A stretch of DNA of 64,000 nt, taken from NCBI RefSeq assembly GCF_002161235.1, contig NZ_NFHE01000007.1, forward strand, positions 37,292 to 101,291, given 5' to 3'. Of this stretch, positions 1-6,685 are shown piece after piece. The translations under genes were made by a program, and so were the position numbers. Position 1 is the first letter of the stretch, and each line of letters starts with the position of its first letter. The stretch comes from Pseudoflavonifractor sp. An85. GTDB lineage: Bacteria > Bacillota > Clostridia > Oscillospirales > Oscillospiraceae. The notes below the pieces were generated by a model. That model made no database searches. It was not told the DNA's origin and saw nothing but the letters and a program-made list of their open reading frames with translations.

Positions 1-146
1 CGACCCTTGGAGGCCACCAGATCCAGCTCTCCCATGCGACAGCGGTAATTCATGTCCAGAACCTCATACCCACGCTGGCGCAAGTAGTTGGCCACCTGGG
101 TCTCTCCCCACTTGCCCAGCAGTCGGGCCTCTCCCCCGCCCCTCAC
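1..146 (-). CDS. YraN family (UPF0102) protein, N-terminal fragment cut by window edge
   Basis: Only about 48 N-terminal residues lie in the window. They read GEARLLGKWGE, then NYLRQRGYEVL, then NYRCRMGELDLVA, the typical start of the YraN/UPF0102 family with its GE(I/L)DL core resembling a restriction-endonuclease-like fold. The biochemical role of YraN is not settled. The start is a GTG whose last two bases overlap the TGA stop of rnhB (GTGA), so translation is probably coupled to rnhB. An rnhB-yraN neighbourhood is common in Bacillota. The family call is firm; the rest of the gene is outside the window. Confidence 0.85.
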   Translation of the reverse strand, partial: MRGGGEARLLGKWGETQVANYLRQRGYEVLDMNYRCRMGELDLVASKG

Positions 147-778
147 AGCTTTTTCAAGAAGCTGCGGCGGTGGATGGGACAGGGGCCGTACTGGCGCAAC
201 AGCTCATAGTGGAGCTTGGTGGGATATCCCTTGTGCTTTTCAAAGGCGTACTGAGGATAGGCCTTGGCCATCTCCTCCATGTACCGGTCTCGGCTGACCT
301 TGGCCAGAATGGAAGCCGCCGCGATGGAAGCGGAATGGGCATCCCCCTTCACCACCAGCTGGTGGGGCGTGGTGATTGCACAGCAGCTGCCGTGGTCCCG
401 GTTGCCATCCACCAGCACCATCTGGGGGGCTGGGTTCAACTGATCAATGGCCCGCTGCATGGCCAGCATGCGGCTGTTGAGAATGTCCAGCTGGTCAATC
501 TCCTCCGGCTCCACCCAAGCCACACTCCAGCTCACCGCCTGCTCTCGAATGAGGTCAAAGAGCAGGTCCCGCCGCCGAGGGGTCACTTTCTTAGAGTCGT
601 TGAGGTAGGGTAGCTCCGCCCCTTGGGGGAGAATCACCGCCGCAGCGTACACCCGCCCAGCCAAGGGACCTGCCCCAGCCTCGTCCACGCCAGCCAGAAC
701 TTCCACCTGGCTCTGGACTCGAACCTGTGCATCCCACTGGTACAGGTCCACCGGTTCCACATCCTTATTCATGGACAT
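143..778 (-). CDS. rnhB: Ribonuclease HII
   Basis: This 211-residue protein removes ribonucleotides misincorporated in DNA and RNA in RNA-DNA hybrids. The first acidic pair is D32-E33 in GVDEAG, a further Asp is in LVDGN, and the KVSRDRYM segment carries another. The motif that usually reads DEAGRGPLAG reads DEAGAGPLAG here, so the Arg of the GRG substrate-recognition motif is Ala36. The first ATG lies 14 bases inside the end of rbgA, and a second ATG two codons later is an equally possible start. It sits in the order rbgA-rnhB-yraN. Confidence 0.95.
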   Translation of the reverse strand: MSMNKDVEPVDLYQWDAQVRVQSQVEVLAGVDEAGAGPLAGRVYAAAVILPQGAELPYLNDSKKVTPRRRDLLFDLIREQAVSWSVAWVEPEEIDQLDILNSRMLAMQRAIDQLNPAPQMVLVDGNRDHGSCCAITTPHQLVVKGDAHSASIAAASILAKVSRDRYMEEMAKAYPQYAFEKHKGYPTKLHYELLRQYGPCPIHRRSFLKKL

Positions 779-1625
779 CCTCCGGCCGCTCCATGGTAAA
801 CCGGCCCAGCTTGCCGCCCCGGAACTCGTCCAGCAGCACCCGGGACATGCGCTGGGTATCCACCTCGCCGCCGGAAATGAGCATACCGCGCTTGCGGGCG
901 GCCATCTCCAGCAGCTCCCAGCCTGCCTTTCCCTCCATGTCTTTGAGCTTGTACCGCTCCTCCAACACCCCGGGGTAGTGGGCGCTGAGTAGTTCCATCA
1001 AGCCACAGGCCAGCTCCTCGCTGTCCAAAATCTCGTCTCGCACAGCGCCTATAAAGGCCAAGTGCATGCCAGTGGTCTCGTCCTCAAATTTGGGCCACAA
1101 AATGCCGGGGGTGTCCAACAGGTCCAGCCCCTGATCGATGTTCACCCACTGCTTGCCTCGGGTGACACCGGGCCGGTCCCCCGCCTTGGCGGATTTCCGC
1201 CGGGCCACCTTATTGATAAAGGTAGACTTGCCCACGTTGGGCACGCCCACCACCATCACACGCACCGGGCGGCCCACCTGGCCCTTGGCCTTCCAGGCCT
1301 CGATCTTCTCCCGCAGGGCCTGCTTGACCACGTTGGAAAACTGGTTGACCCCCTTGCCGGTCTTGGCGTCCGTCTCCAGCACGGCGTAGCCCTTCTGGCG
1401 AAACCAGGCCATCCACTGGGCGGTCACCGCCGGGTCAGCCTGGTCGGCCCGGTTGAAGATGATCATCCGGGGCCGGTCCCCCACCATGGAGTCAATGTCT
1501 GGATTTCGGCTGGAAATGGGAATGCGGGCGTCTACCACCTCCGCCACCATGTCCACAAACTTCACATCCTCTTCCATCTGCCGGCGGGTCTTGGTCATAT
1601 GGCCGGGATACCATTGGATGTTCAT
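765..1625 (-). CDS. rbgA: Ribosome biogenesis GTPase RbgA/YlqF
   Basis: A 286-residue circularly permuted GTPase needed for late assembly of the 50S subunit. The permuted motif order is visible: G4 NRAD at 58-61 precedes G1 GVPNVGKS at 127-134 and G3 DTPG at 171-174, followed by a C-terminal helical domain. The N-terminal WYPGHM segment is characteristic of the family. A strong GGGGAGG Shine-Dalgarno lies just before the ATG. It lies between rplS and rnhB, the order known from Bacillus, but the rplS terminator separates it from rplS, so it probably has its own promoter upstream of 1650. Confidence 0.96.
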   Translation of the reverse strand: MNIQWYPGHMTKTRRQMEEDVKFVDMVAEVVDARIPISSRNPDIDSMVGDRPRMIIFNRADQADPAVTAQWMAWFRQKGYAVLETDAKTGKGVNQFSNVVKQALREKIEAWKAKGQVGRPVRVMVVGVPNVGKSTFINKVARRKSAKAGDRPGVTRGKQWVNIDQGLDLLDTPGILWPKFEDETTGMHLAFIGAVRDEILDSEELACGLMELLSAHYPGVLEERYKLKDMEGKAGWELLEMAARKRGMLISGGEVDTQRMSRVLLDEFRGGKLGRFTMERPEDVHE

Positions 1626-1681
1626 ATACCTCCCCTTTCTCCGGAAGCGGTGCTCCCGGCGTTGCTATGTTGATTTGATTT

Positions 1682-1687
1682 ATTATA
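1682..1687 (-). promoter_or_regulatory. Possible -10 box for rbgA
   Basis: On the minus strand a perfect TATAAT lies about 57 bases upstream of the rbgA start, between the rplS terminator and rbgA. No good -35 hexamer is seen at 16-18 bases (the sequence there is TTTTCC), so the promoter call is weak. Confidence 0.35.
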
Positions 1688-1721
1688 CTAAATTCTTTTT
1701 CCCAGGAAAAGAGGGAAAGAC

Positions 1722-1753
1722 AAAAAAGGAGCGGATTTTTCCGCTCCTTTTTT
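1722..1753 (-). terminator. Intrinsic terminator of rplS
   Basis: A 13-base-pair perfect stem (AAAAAAGGAGCGG with its complement) around a 6-base loop, with a T tract on either strand. It lies just downstream of rplS on the minus strand. Confidence 0.88.
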
Positions 1754-1769
1754 CGTGCAATTTATGGAA

Positions 1770-2111
1770 TTACAGATCTTCCTTGACCTTAGCAGCCTTA
1801 CCCACGCGGTTACGCAGATAGTACAGCTTGGCGCGGCGCACCTTACCACGACGGACGGTCTCCACCTTCTCGATGGTGGGAGCGTGCAGGGGGAACACCT
1901 TCTCCACGCCAACGCCGTAGGAAACACGACGCACGGTGAAGGTCTCCTCGATGCCACCGTGCTTCTTAGCGATGACGGTGCCCTCGAAAACCTGGATACG
2001 CTCACGGTTGCCTTCCTTAACACGGATGTGCACGCGGACGGTGTCACCCACGTTGGCCACGGGAGCCTCTTCCTTCAGATACTTCTGGCTAAATTGCTTC
2101 AGCAGTTCCAT
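1770..2111 (-). CDS. rplS: 50S ribosomal protein L19
   Basis: A 113-residue protein at the 30S-50S interface. It begins [13 protein letters not shown] and contains [14 protein letters not shown] and the [14 protein letters not shown] segment typical of L19. Length matches the family. Its ATG follows a GAGGAGG Shine-Dalgarno, a TTGCTT-17-TAAAAT promoter lies about 80 bases upstream, and a strong terminator follows, so it looks monocistronic. In many bacteria rplS is joined to trmD and rimM; those are not next to it here. Confidence 0.97.
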   Translation of the reverse strand: MELLKQFSQKYLKEEAPVANVGDTVRVHIRVKEGNRERIQVFEGTVIAKKHGGIEETFTVRRVSYGVGVEKVFPLHAPTIEKVETVRRGKVRRAKLYYLRNRVGKAAKVKEDL

Positions 2112-2190
2112 TGATATTTCCTCCTCATATTCAGGCGTTCGTGCATCATTTTAAGTATGTGCAGAGGACCACCCTTTTTCAGACCGAGTT

Positions 2191-2219
2191 ATTTTACCAT
2201 ACCCACCAGAAGAAAGCAA
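2191..2219 (-). promoter_or_regulatory. Sigma-A-type promoter for rplS
   Basis: Minus strand TTGCTT (2219-2214), 17-base spacer, TAAAAT (2196-2191). Transcription would start near 2184, giving a leader of about 73 nt before the rplS ATG; L19 leaders are sometimes autoregulatory, but no known structure was recognised. Confidence 0.6.
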
Positions 2220-2223
2220 CCCT

Positions 2224-2868
2224 TTATTTCTTTGTTTTTTCTTTTTTCTCCCGCCACCAGCCCAAGGTCTGTTTTCGTACAATGCCCCAGAAGAGCCATG
2301 CAGAGGTGAGCAGCAACGTGAGATTGGCGTACTCCCCCACGAGAATGGCACCCAGCCCCAATAGGCCACCCACCAGACACGCAGAGGCCACCAAGCCCCA
2401 CCGCTCTGCCCGCTGAGGCCCCAGCAGAGGGCAGAGATAGTTATGGAGCACTCGGGCCCCATCCAGTGGAAAGATAGGCAGCAAATTAAACGCACCCAAC
2501 CCGACACTCAACGCCGCCAGAACGGGGATACGCAGCCCCCACGCCACTCCGCTGAGCAAGGCGTTGGCCACCGGCCCGGCCAGCGCCACCACCGTATCCT
2601 CTCCATAAGATAAGGTTCTGGGATAGCACAGCACCATTTCCGCGCCCACCGCCGTGAGCTGCACCGTCTCCAGCTGTCCGCCGTACCACTTGGCCGCCAA
2701 CCAATGCCCCACCTCATGGACCAAACAGGCCAGAAGTCCCCAGGGCAGCAGCCCGGTCCCCTCATCCAAATAGTACAACACCCCCAGCACCAGCCAGAAG
2801 CCCGGGCTCACCTTCCACTTGACCTCAGGATGGGTCCACATAGTAGGCAGGATCCAGGCGAATGTCAT
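2224..2868 (-). CDS. Site-2 protease family membrane metalloprotease, SpoIVFB-like (M50)
   Basis: An intramembrane zinc protease. The zinc site is HEVGH at residues 51-55 and the third ligand is in NLLPIFPLDGAR (Asp136). A GPVANALL segment matches the conserved loop of M50 enzymes, and several hydrophobic segments surround the motifs. The gene overlaps the 3' end of the upstream M23 gene by 44 bases; an internal ATG at 2841 would reduce this to 17. A small M50 protease right after a membrane-anchored M23 protein matches spoIVFA-spoIVFB, where the protease activates pro-sigma-K in the mother cell. The family is certain; the SpoIVFB role is inferred from synteny and size. Confidence 0.85.
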   Translation of the reverse strand: MTFAWILPTMWTHPEVKWKVSPGFWLVLGVLYYLDEGTGLLPWGLLACLVHEVGHWLAAKWYGGQLETVQLTAVGAEMVLCYPRTLSYGEDTVVALAGPVANALLSGVAWGLRIPVLAALSVGLGAFNLLPIFPLDGARVLHNYLCPLLGPQRAERWGLVASACLVGGLLGLGAILVGEYANLTLLLTSAWLFWGIVRKQTLGWWREKKEKTKK

Positions 2869-3796
2869 CTTTCTCTACAGTAAAATGGAGGTGGGGCCCG
2901 GTGGCCATTCCCGTCTCCCCTACCAGGGCCACCGTCTGGCCACACTTCACCTCATCTCCCTTTTGTATGAGCAGCTTGCTGCAATGGGCATAAAAGGTGG
3001 TGACCCCGTTGTCGTGGATGAGCTGGAAATACAGTCCGAAGTCATCACTCTGGCCAATGTACTCCACCACCCCGTCGGCAAAGGCCTTGATCTCGGTGCC
3101 CTCGTCGGCGGCAATGTCCAGGGCCAGATGGAACTCATGTTTCTGGGTAATGGGGTTGGTGCGATAGCCAAAGGTGGAGCTCACCGGCCCCATCACGGGA
3201 CACACGGTCTGGGTCAGGCCCAGTTCGTAGTGCTCATAACTGACATTAGAGGGCAGCTCTACCCCGTCGGGGCTGTACTCCTGGGCCACTGCCGTCACCA
3301 CCTCTGGGGTGGGCTGCGGCGTGGGCGCGGGCGTTGGCTCAGGGGTGGGGGCTGGCGTAGGGGCAGCTGTAGGTTCCGGTGTGGCCTGCACCTGCTGAGT
3401 CTCGGTGCTCTGAGCCACCCCCTGGGTGGATGGATAGGGCTGATCCACATTTTTTTGCTGGCCCAGCAGCGTCACCTGTTGAGGGGTGTCCACAGTCTCT
3501 TCCTGGGCGCTCTCCTCCCCCATCCATTGTGCCAGCCACTCCTGCCCGGACATGGTCCCCTGGACCCAGGCCGTAGCCTGCTGCACCAGCCCACCCACGT
3601 CCATGTCTGCCTCTAACAGCTGTCCCACCAGCTGGGCTTGACCGGGGAATACCCCTCGACCGATGAACACCAATAAAAACAGCACCCCGCTGACCACCAG
3701 CTGAATGCCCCAGCGGGTGGCTCCCCCCTGGGGCTTGGTCTGCTTTCCTGGCGCTCTCCGCTTGGGCGCTGTGCGCCGTCTCACCCCTGCATCCAT
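2825..3796 (-). CDS. Membrane-anchored M23 (LytM) domain protein, SpoIVFA-like
   Basis: About 323 residues: a basic N terminus, one transmembrane segment around residues 30-48, an acidic/Gln-rich stretch, a Pro-Thr linker of PEPT/APTP repeats, then a C-terminal M23 domain. The metal-ligand positions look intact (HLALD, YAHC, GPHLHF), unlike many sporulation M23 proteins that lost them. The start is the ATG at 3796, which follows a GGGGGAAGGG Shine-Dalgarno; an upstream ATG at 3823 lacks one. It overlaps the SpoIVFB-like gene. A SpoIVFA-type anchor or regulator is likely, although a cell-wall endopeptidase role remains possible. Confidence 0.8.
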   Translation of the reverse strand: MDAGVRRRTAPKRRAPGKQTKPQGGATRWGIQLVVSGVLFLLVFIGRGVFPGQAQLVGQLLEADMDVGGLVQQATAWVQGTMSGQEWLAQWMGEESAQEETVDTPQQVTLLGQQKNVDQPYPSTQGVAQSTETQQVQATPEPTAAPTPAPTPEPTPAPTPQPTPEVVTAVAQEYSPDGVELPSNVSYEHYELGLTQTVCPVMGPVSSTFGYRTNPITQKHEFHLALDIAADEGTEIKAFADGVVEYIGQSDDFGLYFQLIHDNGVTTFYAHCSKLLIQKGDEVKCGQTVALVGETGMATGPHLHFTVEKDDIRLDPAYYVDPS

Positions 3797-3828
3797 ACCC
3801 TTCCCCCTTGTCCAAATCGTCATACTGC

Positions 3829-3855
3829 ACCCTATGCACGGGTAGGCTCCGGTAT
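3829..3855 (-). promoter_or_regulatory. Candidate sigma-E-type (mother-cell) promoter
   Basis: On the minus strand ATA (3855-3853), 16 bases, then CATAGGGT (3836-3829) matches the ATA-N16-18-CATAnnnT pattern of sigma-E promoters. It would start transcription near 3822, just ahead of the SpoIVFA-like Shine-Dalgarno. The pattern is short, so chance matches are expected; position and gene content give it some weight. Confidence 0.4.
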
Positions 3856-3898
3856 TCCCAGGATTTTTTGGATAAATTGTGAACTTTTCTTTTGAGCG

Positions 3899-3927
3899 TT
3901 GACAGCTGAAAATCAGACGAGTATAAT
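3899..3927 (+). promoter_or_regulatory. Perfect-consensus sigma-A promoter of marR-ABC operon
   Basis: TTGACA (3899-3904), 17-base spacer, TATAAT (3922-3927): full consensus. The expected start site is near 3934, immediately before the palindrome at 3935-3952. Confidence 0.85.
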
Positions 3928-3934
3928 CCCTTAT

Positions 3935-3952
3935 GTTTCATAATTATGTAAC
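3935..3952. promoter_or_regulatory. Palindromic operator candidate for the MarR regulator
   Basis: An 18-base palindrome with one mismatched pair (GTT, T, CATAATTATG, T, AAC) lies at the predicted transcription start, 38 bases before the regulator's start codon. MarR proteins typically bind such AT-rich palindromes. A second, weaker inverted repeat (CCTAACC, TTTT, GGTTGGG) follows at 3952-3969. Confidence 0.6.
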
Positions 3953-3990
3953 CTAACCTTTTGGTTGGGCTTTGGATGGGAGGTACTGCT

Positions 3991-4488
3991 TTGCAAACAA
4001 AGGAACACCGCCGCGCCTTGGAGCTGCTGCGGGAGATGGATCGCCTGCGCCGGGCATGGAAGCTGGCAATCCCCAACACCGGCATCAACAAGTCGGAGTT
4101 CTTCACCTTATATACCCTTCGTCACCCGGAAGGCCACAACCGTCTGTCCTGTCCCTCGGGTGACCCCGCGCCCATGACCTTGTCCACTCTGGCCAAGACC
4201 ATGAAGCAGAGCTTGCCGGCCGTGAGCCAGCGCATCACCAAACTGGAAGAGCTGGGCTATGTGTGCCGGGTGCCCGACGACCACGACCGCCGCACGGTGT
4301 GGATTCACCTCACCGAATCTGGGGCTGCTCTGCTCCACACCACTGGGGAGGAGATGTTGGGCAAGCTGGAGCACGTGCTCCAGCGGCTGGATGCCCAAGA
4401 AGGTGTGGATGCCCAACTGCTCACCCAGGCCTTCCGCAGTCTGGCCACAGCCGTGGAAGCGGAATTTTCCACGGACACATCCTTGTAA
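3991..4488 (+). CDS. MarR family transcriptional regulator
   Basis: About 165 residues with a winged-helix DNA-binding domain: MTLSTLAKTMKQSLPAVSQ is the helix-turn-helix and VPDDHDRRTVWIHLT is the wing, with the DxRR signature of MarR proteins. The start is taken as TTG at 3991 because a GGAGGT Shine-Dalgarno ends 6 bases before it; the ATG at 3976 lies upstream of that site. The ABC exporter genes follow after 20 bases, so it most likely represses them and itself through the palindrome near the transcription start. The effector is unknown. Confidence 0.9.
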   Translation: MQTKEHRRALELLREMDRLRRAWKLAIPNTGINKSEFFTLYTLRHPEGHNRLSCPSGDPAPMTLSTLAKTMKQSLPAVSQRITKLEELGYVCRVPDDHDRRTVWIHLTESGAALLHTTGEEMLGKLEHVLQRLDAQEGVDAQLLTQAFRSLATAVEAEFSTDTSL

Positions 4489-4508
4489 TCAGGAGGGAAT
4501 TGGATTTT

Positions 4509-6683
4509 ATGCTGAAACTAAAACGATATCTAAAGCCCTATGTACGCCTGTTGCTGGTAGGCATTGTCCTGCTCTTCGGCCAGGCCATGTTGGAGCTGTC
4601 CCTGCCCAACTATATGAGCGACATCGTCAATGTGGGGTTGCAGCAAGGAGGCATTACCTCCTCTGCCCCTCAGGTCATCTCCAAAGACACCTTGACCATG
4701 CTGGAGATGTTCATGTCCTCCGAGGATCAGGCTCTGGTGGAGCAAGCCTATGTGCCTTTGGCGGACCACCCCCAGTCCGAGAGCCTGTCCCAAACCTTCC
4801 CCGAGGCCACTGGCGAGGATTGGGCCCTCAGTACCCAGGACGAGACCGACGTGGACGGAGCCTTTGGACGGGCCAGCTATGCCTTAACCTGGCTGATGAC
4901 CCAATCCGATGGAGTTCAGGGCTCTGAACAGGACTTCCAGGCCCTGGGCCAGCTGCTCAGCCAGCCCCAGGGTCAACAGCTGGTGGCTCAGGCCATTGAC
5001 ATTGCCGCCCAAACCCCCGACACCATGCTGGAGCAGACCGGCGTGATGCTGGTCAAGCAGCTCTATCAGCAGCTGGGCGCGGATACCGATGCCATCCAGA
5101 CCCGCTACATCCTCACCACAGGCGCCCGCATGGCGGTGCTGGCTGTATTGCTCACCGCCTGTGCCATTGCCGCCGGCTACTGCATGGCCCGGATGGGTGC
5201 AGGTGTGGCCCGGGACCTGCGCCGGGATGTGTTCACCAAAGTGACCTACTTCAACAACGATGAGATGGATCAGTTCTCCGGGGCCAGTCTCATCACCCGA
5301 TGCACCAACGACATCACCCAGGTGCAAAACTTCCTGAGTATGGGCTTCCGCCTGCTGTGCTTCGCCCCCATCATGGGCATTGGCGGCCTGATCATGGGCC
5401 TGTCCACCTGTCTCAATCTGGCCTGGGTTCTGGCCCTGGCCCTGATTGTCATGCTGGGCCTGCTGATGATCCTCTTTGCCGTGGCCATGCCCCGGTTTAA
5501 GAAGATGCAATCCCTGGTGGACCGGCTCAACCTGGTCAGCCGGGAGGAAATCGGGGGTCTGATGGTGGTACGCGCCTTCTCCAACCAGTCCTTCATGCAG
5601 AACCGGTTTGAAAAGGCCAACAGAGACCTGACCTCCAACACCCTGTTTGTCAACCGTGCCATGGCCACCATGCTCCCCGCCATGACCCTGGTGATGAACG
5701 GCCTGTCCCTGCTCATCGTGTGGTTCGGCGGCAAGGAGATCGCCGCCAGCAACCTGCAGGTGGGCGATATGATGGCCTTCATTCAGTATGCCATGCACGT
5801 GATCATGAGCTTTCTCTTCATCAGCATGATGTTCATCATGGTGCCCCGCGCCTCGGTGTCCGCGGAGCGTATCCAGGAAGTGCTGGAGACGGAAAACCAG
5901 GTTCAGGACCCGGAGCACCCCGTCCATCTGGCCCAGCCCGTGCAGGGCGTGGTGGAGTTCCACGACGTGTCCTTCCGCTACCCTGGCGCCGATGCCGACG
6001 TACTGGAACATGTGAGCTTTGTGGCCCGTCCCGGACAGACCACCGCTTTCATTGGCTCCACCGGTTCGGGCAAGTCCACCCTCATCAACCTCATCCCCCG
6101 CTTCCACGACGTGTCTGAGGGCAGCATCACCTTGGATGGGGTAGACATCCGCACCCTGCCCCAGAAAGAGCTGCGAGATGCCATTGGCTACGTGCCTCAG
6201 AAGGGCATCTTGCTCCGGGGCACGGTGGAGAGCAACCTGAAATACGGAAACCCCGATGCCTCCCAGGAGCTGGTGGACCAGAGCGCTCAAATCGCCCAGG
6301 CCACCGAGTTTATCTCCCACCTGGAACAGGGTATGCAGACCCCCATCAGCCAGGGCGGTACCAACGTCTCCGGCGGCCAGCGGCAGCGACTGTCCATTGC
6401 CCGGGCACTGGCCAAGCAGGCTCCAGTGTATATCTTTGATGACACCTTCTCCGCGCTGGACTTTAAAACCGACGCGCAGCTGCGCGCGGCCTTGAAGGAA
6501 TACACCACCCAGGCCACCGTGCTCATCGTGGCTCAGCGCGTGTCCACCATTCTGGACGCTGACCAGATTCTGGTGCTGGATCAGGGCAAAGTGGTGGGTC
6601 AGGGCACCCACAAGGAACTGATGAAGAGCTGCCCCACCTATCAGGAAATTGCCCACAGTCAGCTTTCAAAGGAGGAATTGTAA
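4509..6683 (+). CDS. ABC exporter subunit (fused permease-ATPase) with degenerate ATP site
   Basis: A 724-residue half-transporter. TM1 is at about 13-31, then an extracytoplasmic insertion of about 160 residues precedes TM2 near 207. The ATPase has Walker A GSTGSGKST (~515), signature SGGQRQR (~620), Walker B IFDDTFS (~641) and AQRVST at the H-loop. Asp replaces the catalytic Glu after Walker B and Gln replaces the switch His, as in the non-catalytic site of heterodimers such as LmrCD or TM287/288. The ATG at 4509 follows AGGAGG. The partner gene starts 2 bases after the stop. The substrate is unknown; multidrug-type export is the family norm. Confidence 0.9.
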   Translation: MLKLKRYLKPYVRLLLVGIVLLFGQAMLELSLPNYMSDIVNVGLQQGGITSSAPQVISKDTLTMLEMFMSSEDQALVEQAYVPLADHPQSESLSQTFPEATGEDWALSTQDETDVDGAFGRASYALTWLMTQSDGVQGSEQDFQALGQLLSQPQGQQLVAQAIDIAAQTPDTMLEQTGVMLVKQLYQQLGADTDAIQTRYILTTGARMAVLAVLLTACAIAAGYCMARMGAGVARDLRRDVFTKVTYFNNDEMDQFSGASLITRCTNDITQVQNFLSMGFRLLCFAPIMGIGGLIMGLSTCLNLAWVLALALIVMLGLLMILFAVAMPRFKKMQSLVDRLNLVSREEIGGLMVVRAFSNQSFMQNRFEKANRDLTSNTLFVNRAMATMLPAMTLVMNGLSLLIVWFGGKEIAASNLQVGDMMAFIQYAMHVIMSFLFISMMFIMVPRASVSAERIQEVLETENQVQDPEHPVHLAQPVQGVVEFHDVSFRYPGADADVLEHVSFVARPGQTTAFIGSTGSGKSTLINLIPRFHDVSEGSITLDGVDIRTLPQKELRDAIGYVPQKGILLRGTVESNLKYGNPDASQELVDQSAQIAQATEFISHLEQGMQTPISQGGTNVSGGQRQRLSIARALAKQAPVYIFDDTFSALDFKTDAQLRAALKEYTTQATVLIVAQRVSTILDADQILVLDQGKVVGQGTHKELMKSCPTYQEIAHSQLSKEEL

Positions 6684-6685
6684 TC

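Noticed and set aside
4884..6656. 590-residue antisense open frame opposite the first ABC subunit (and 7181-8494 opposite the second)
   Set aside because: GC-rich coding DNA leaves long antisense frames; composition is His/Gly-rich without domains, and conserved ABC motifs are on the other strand.
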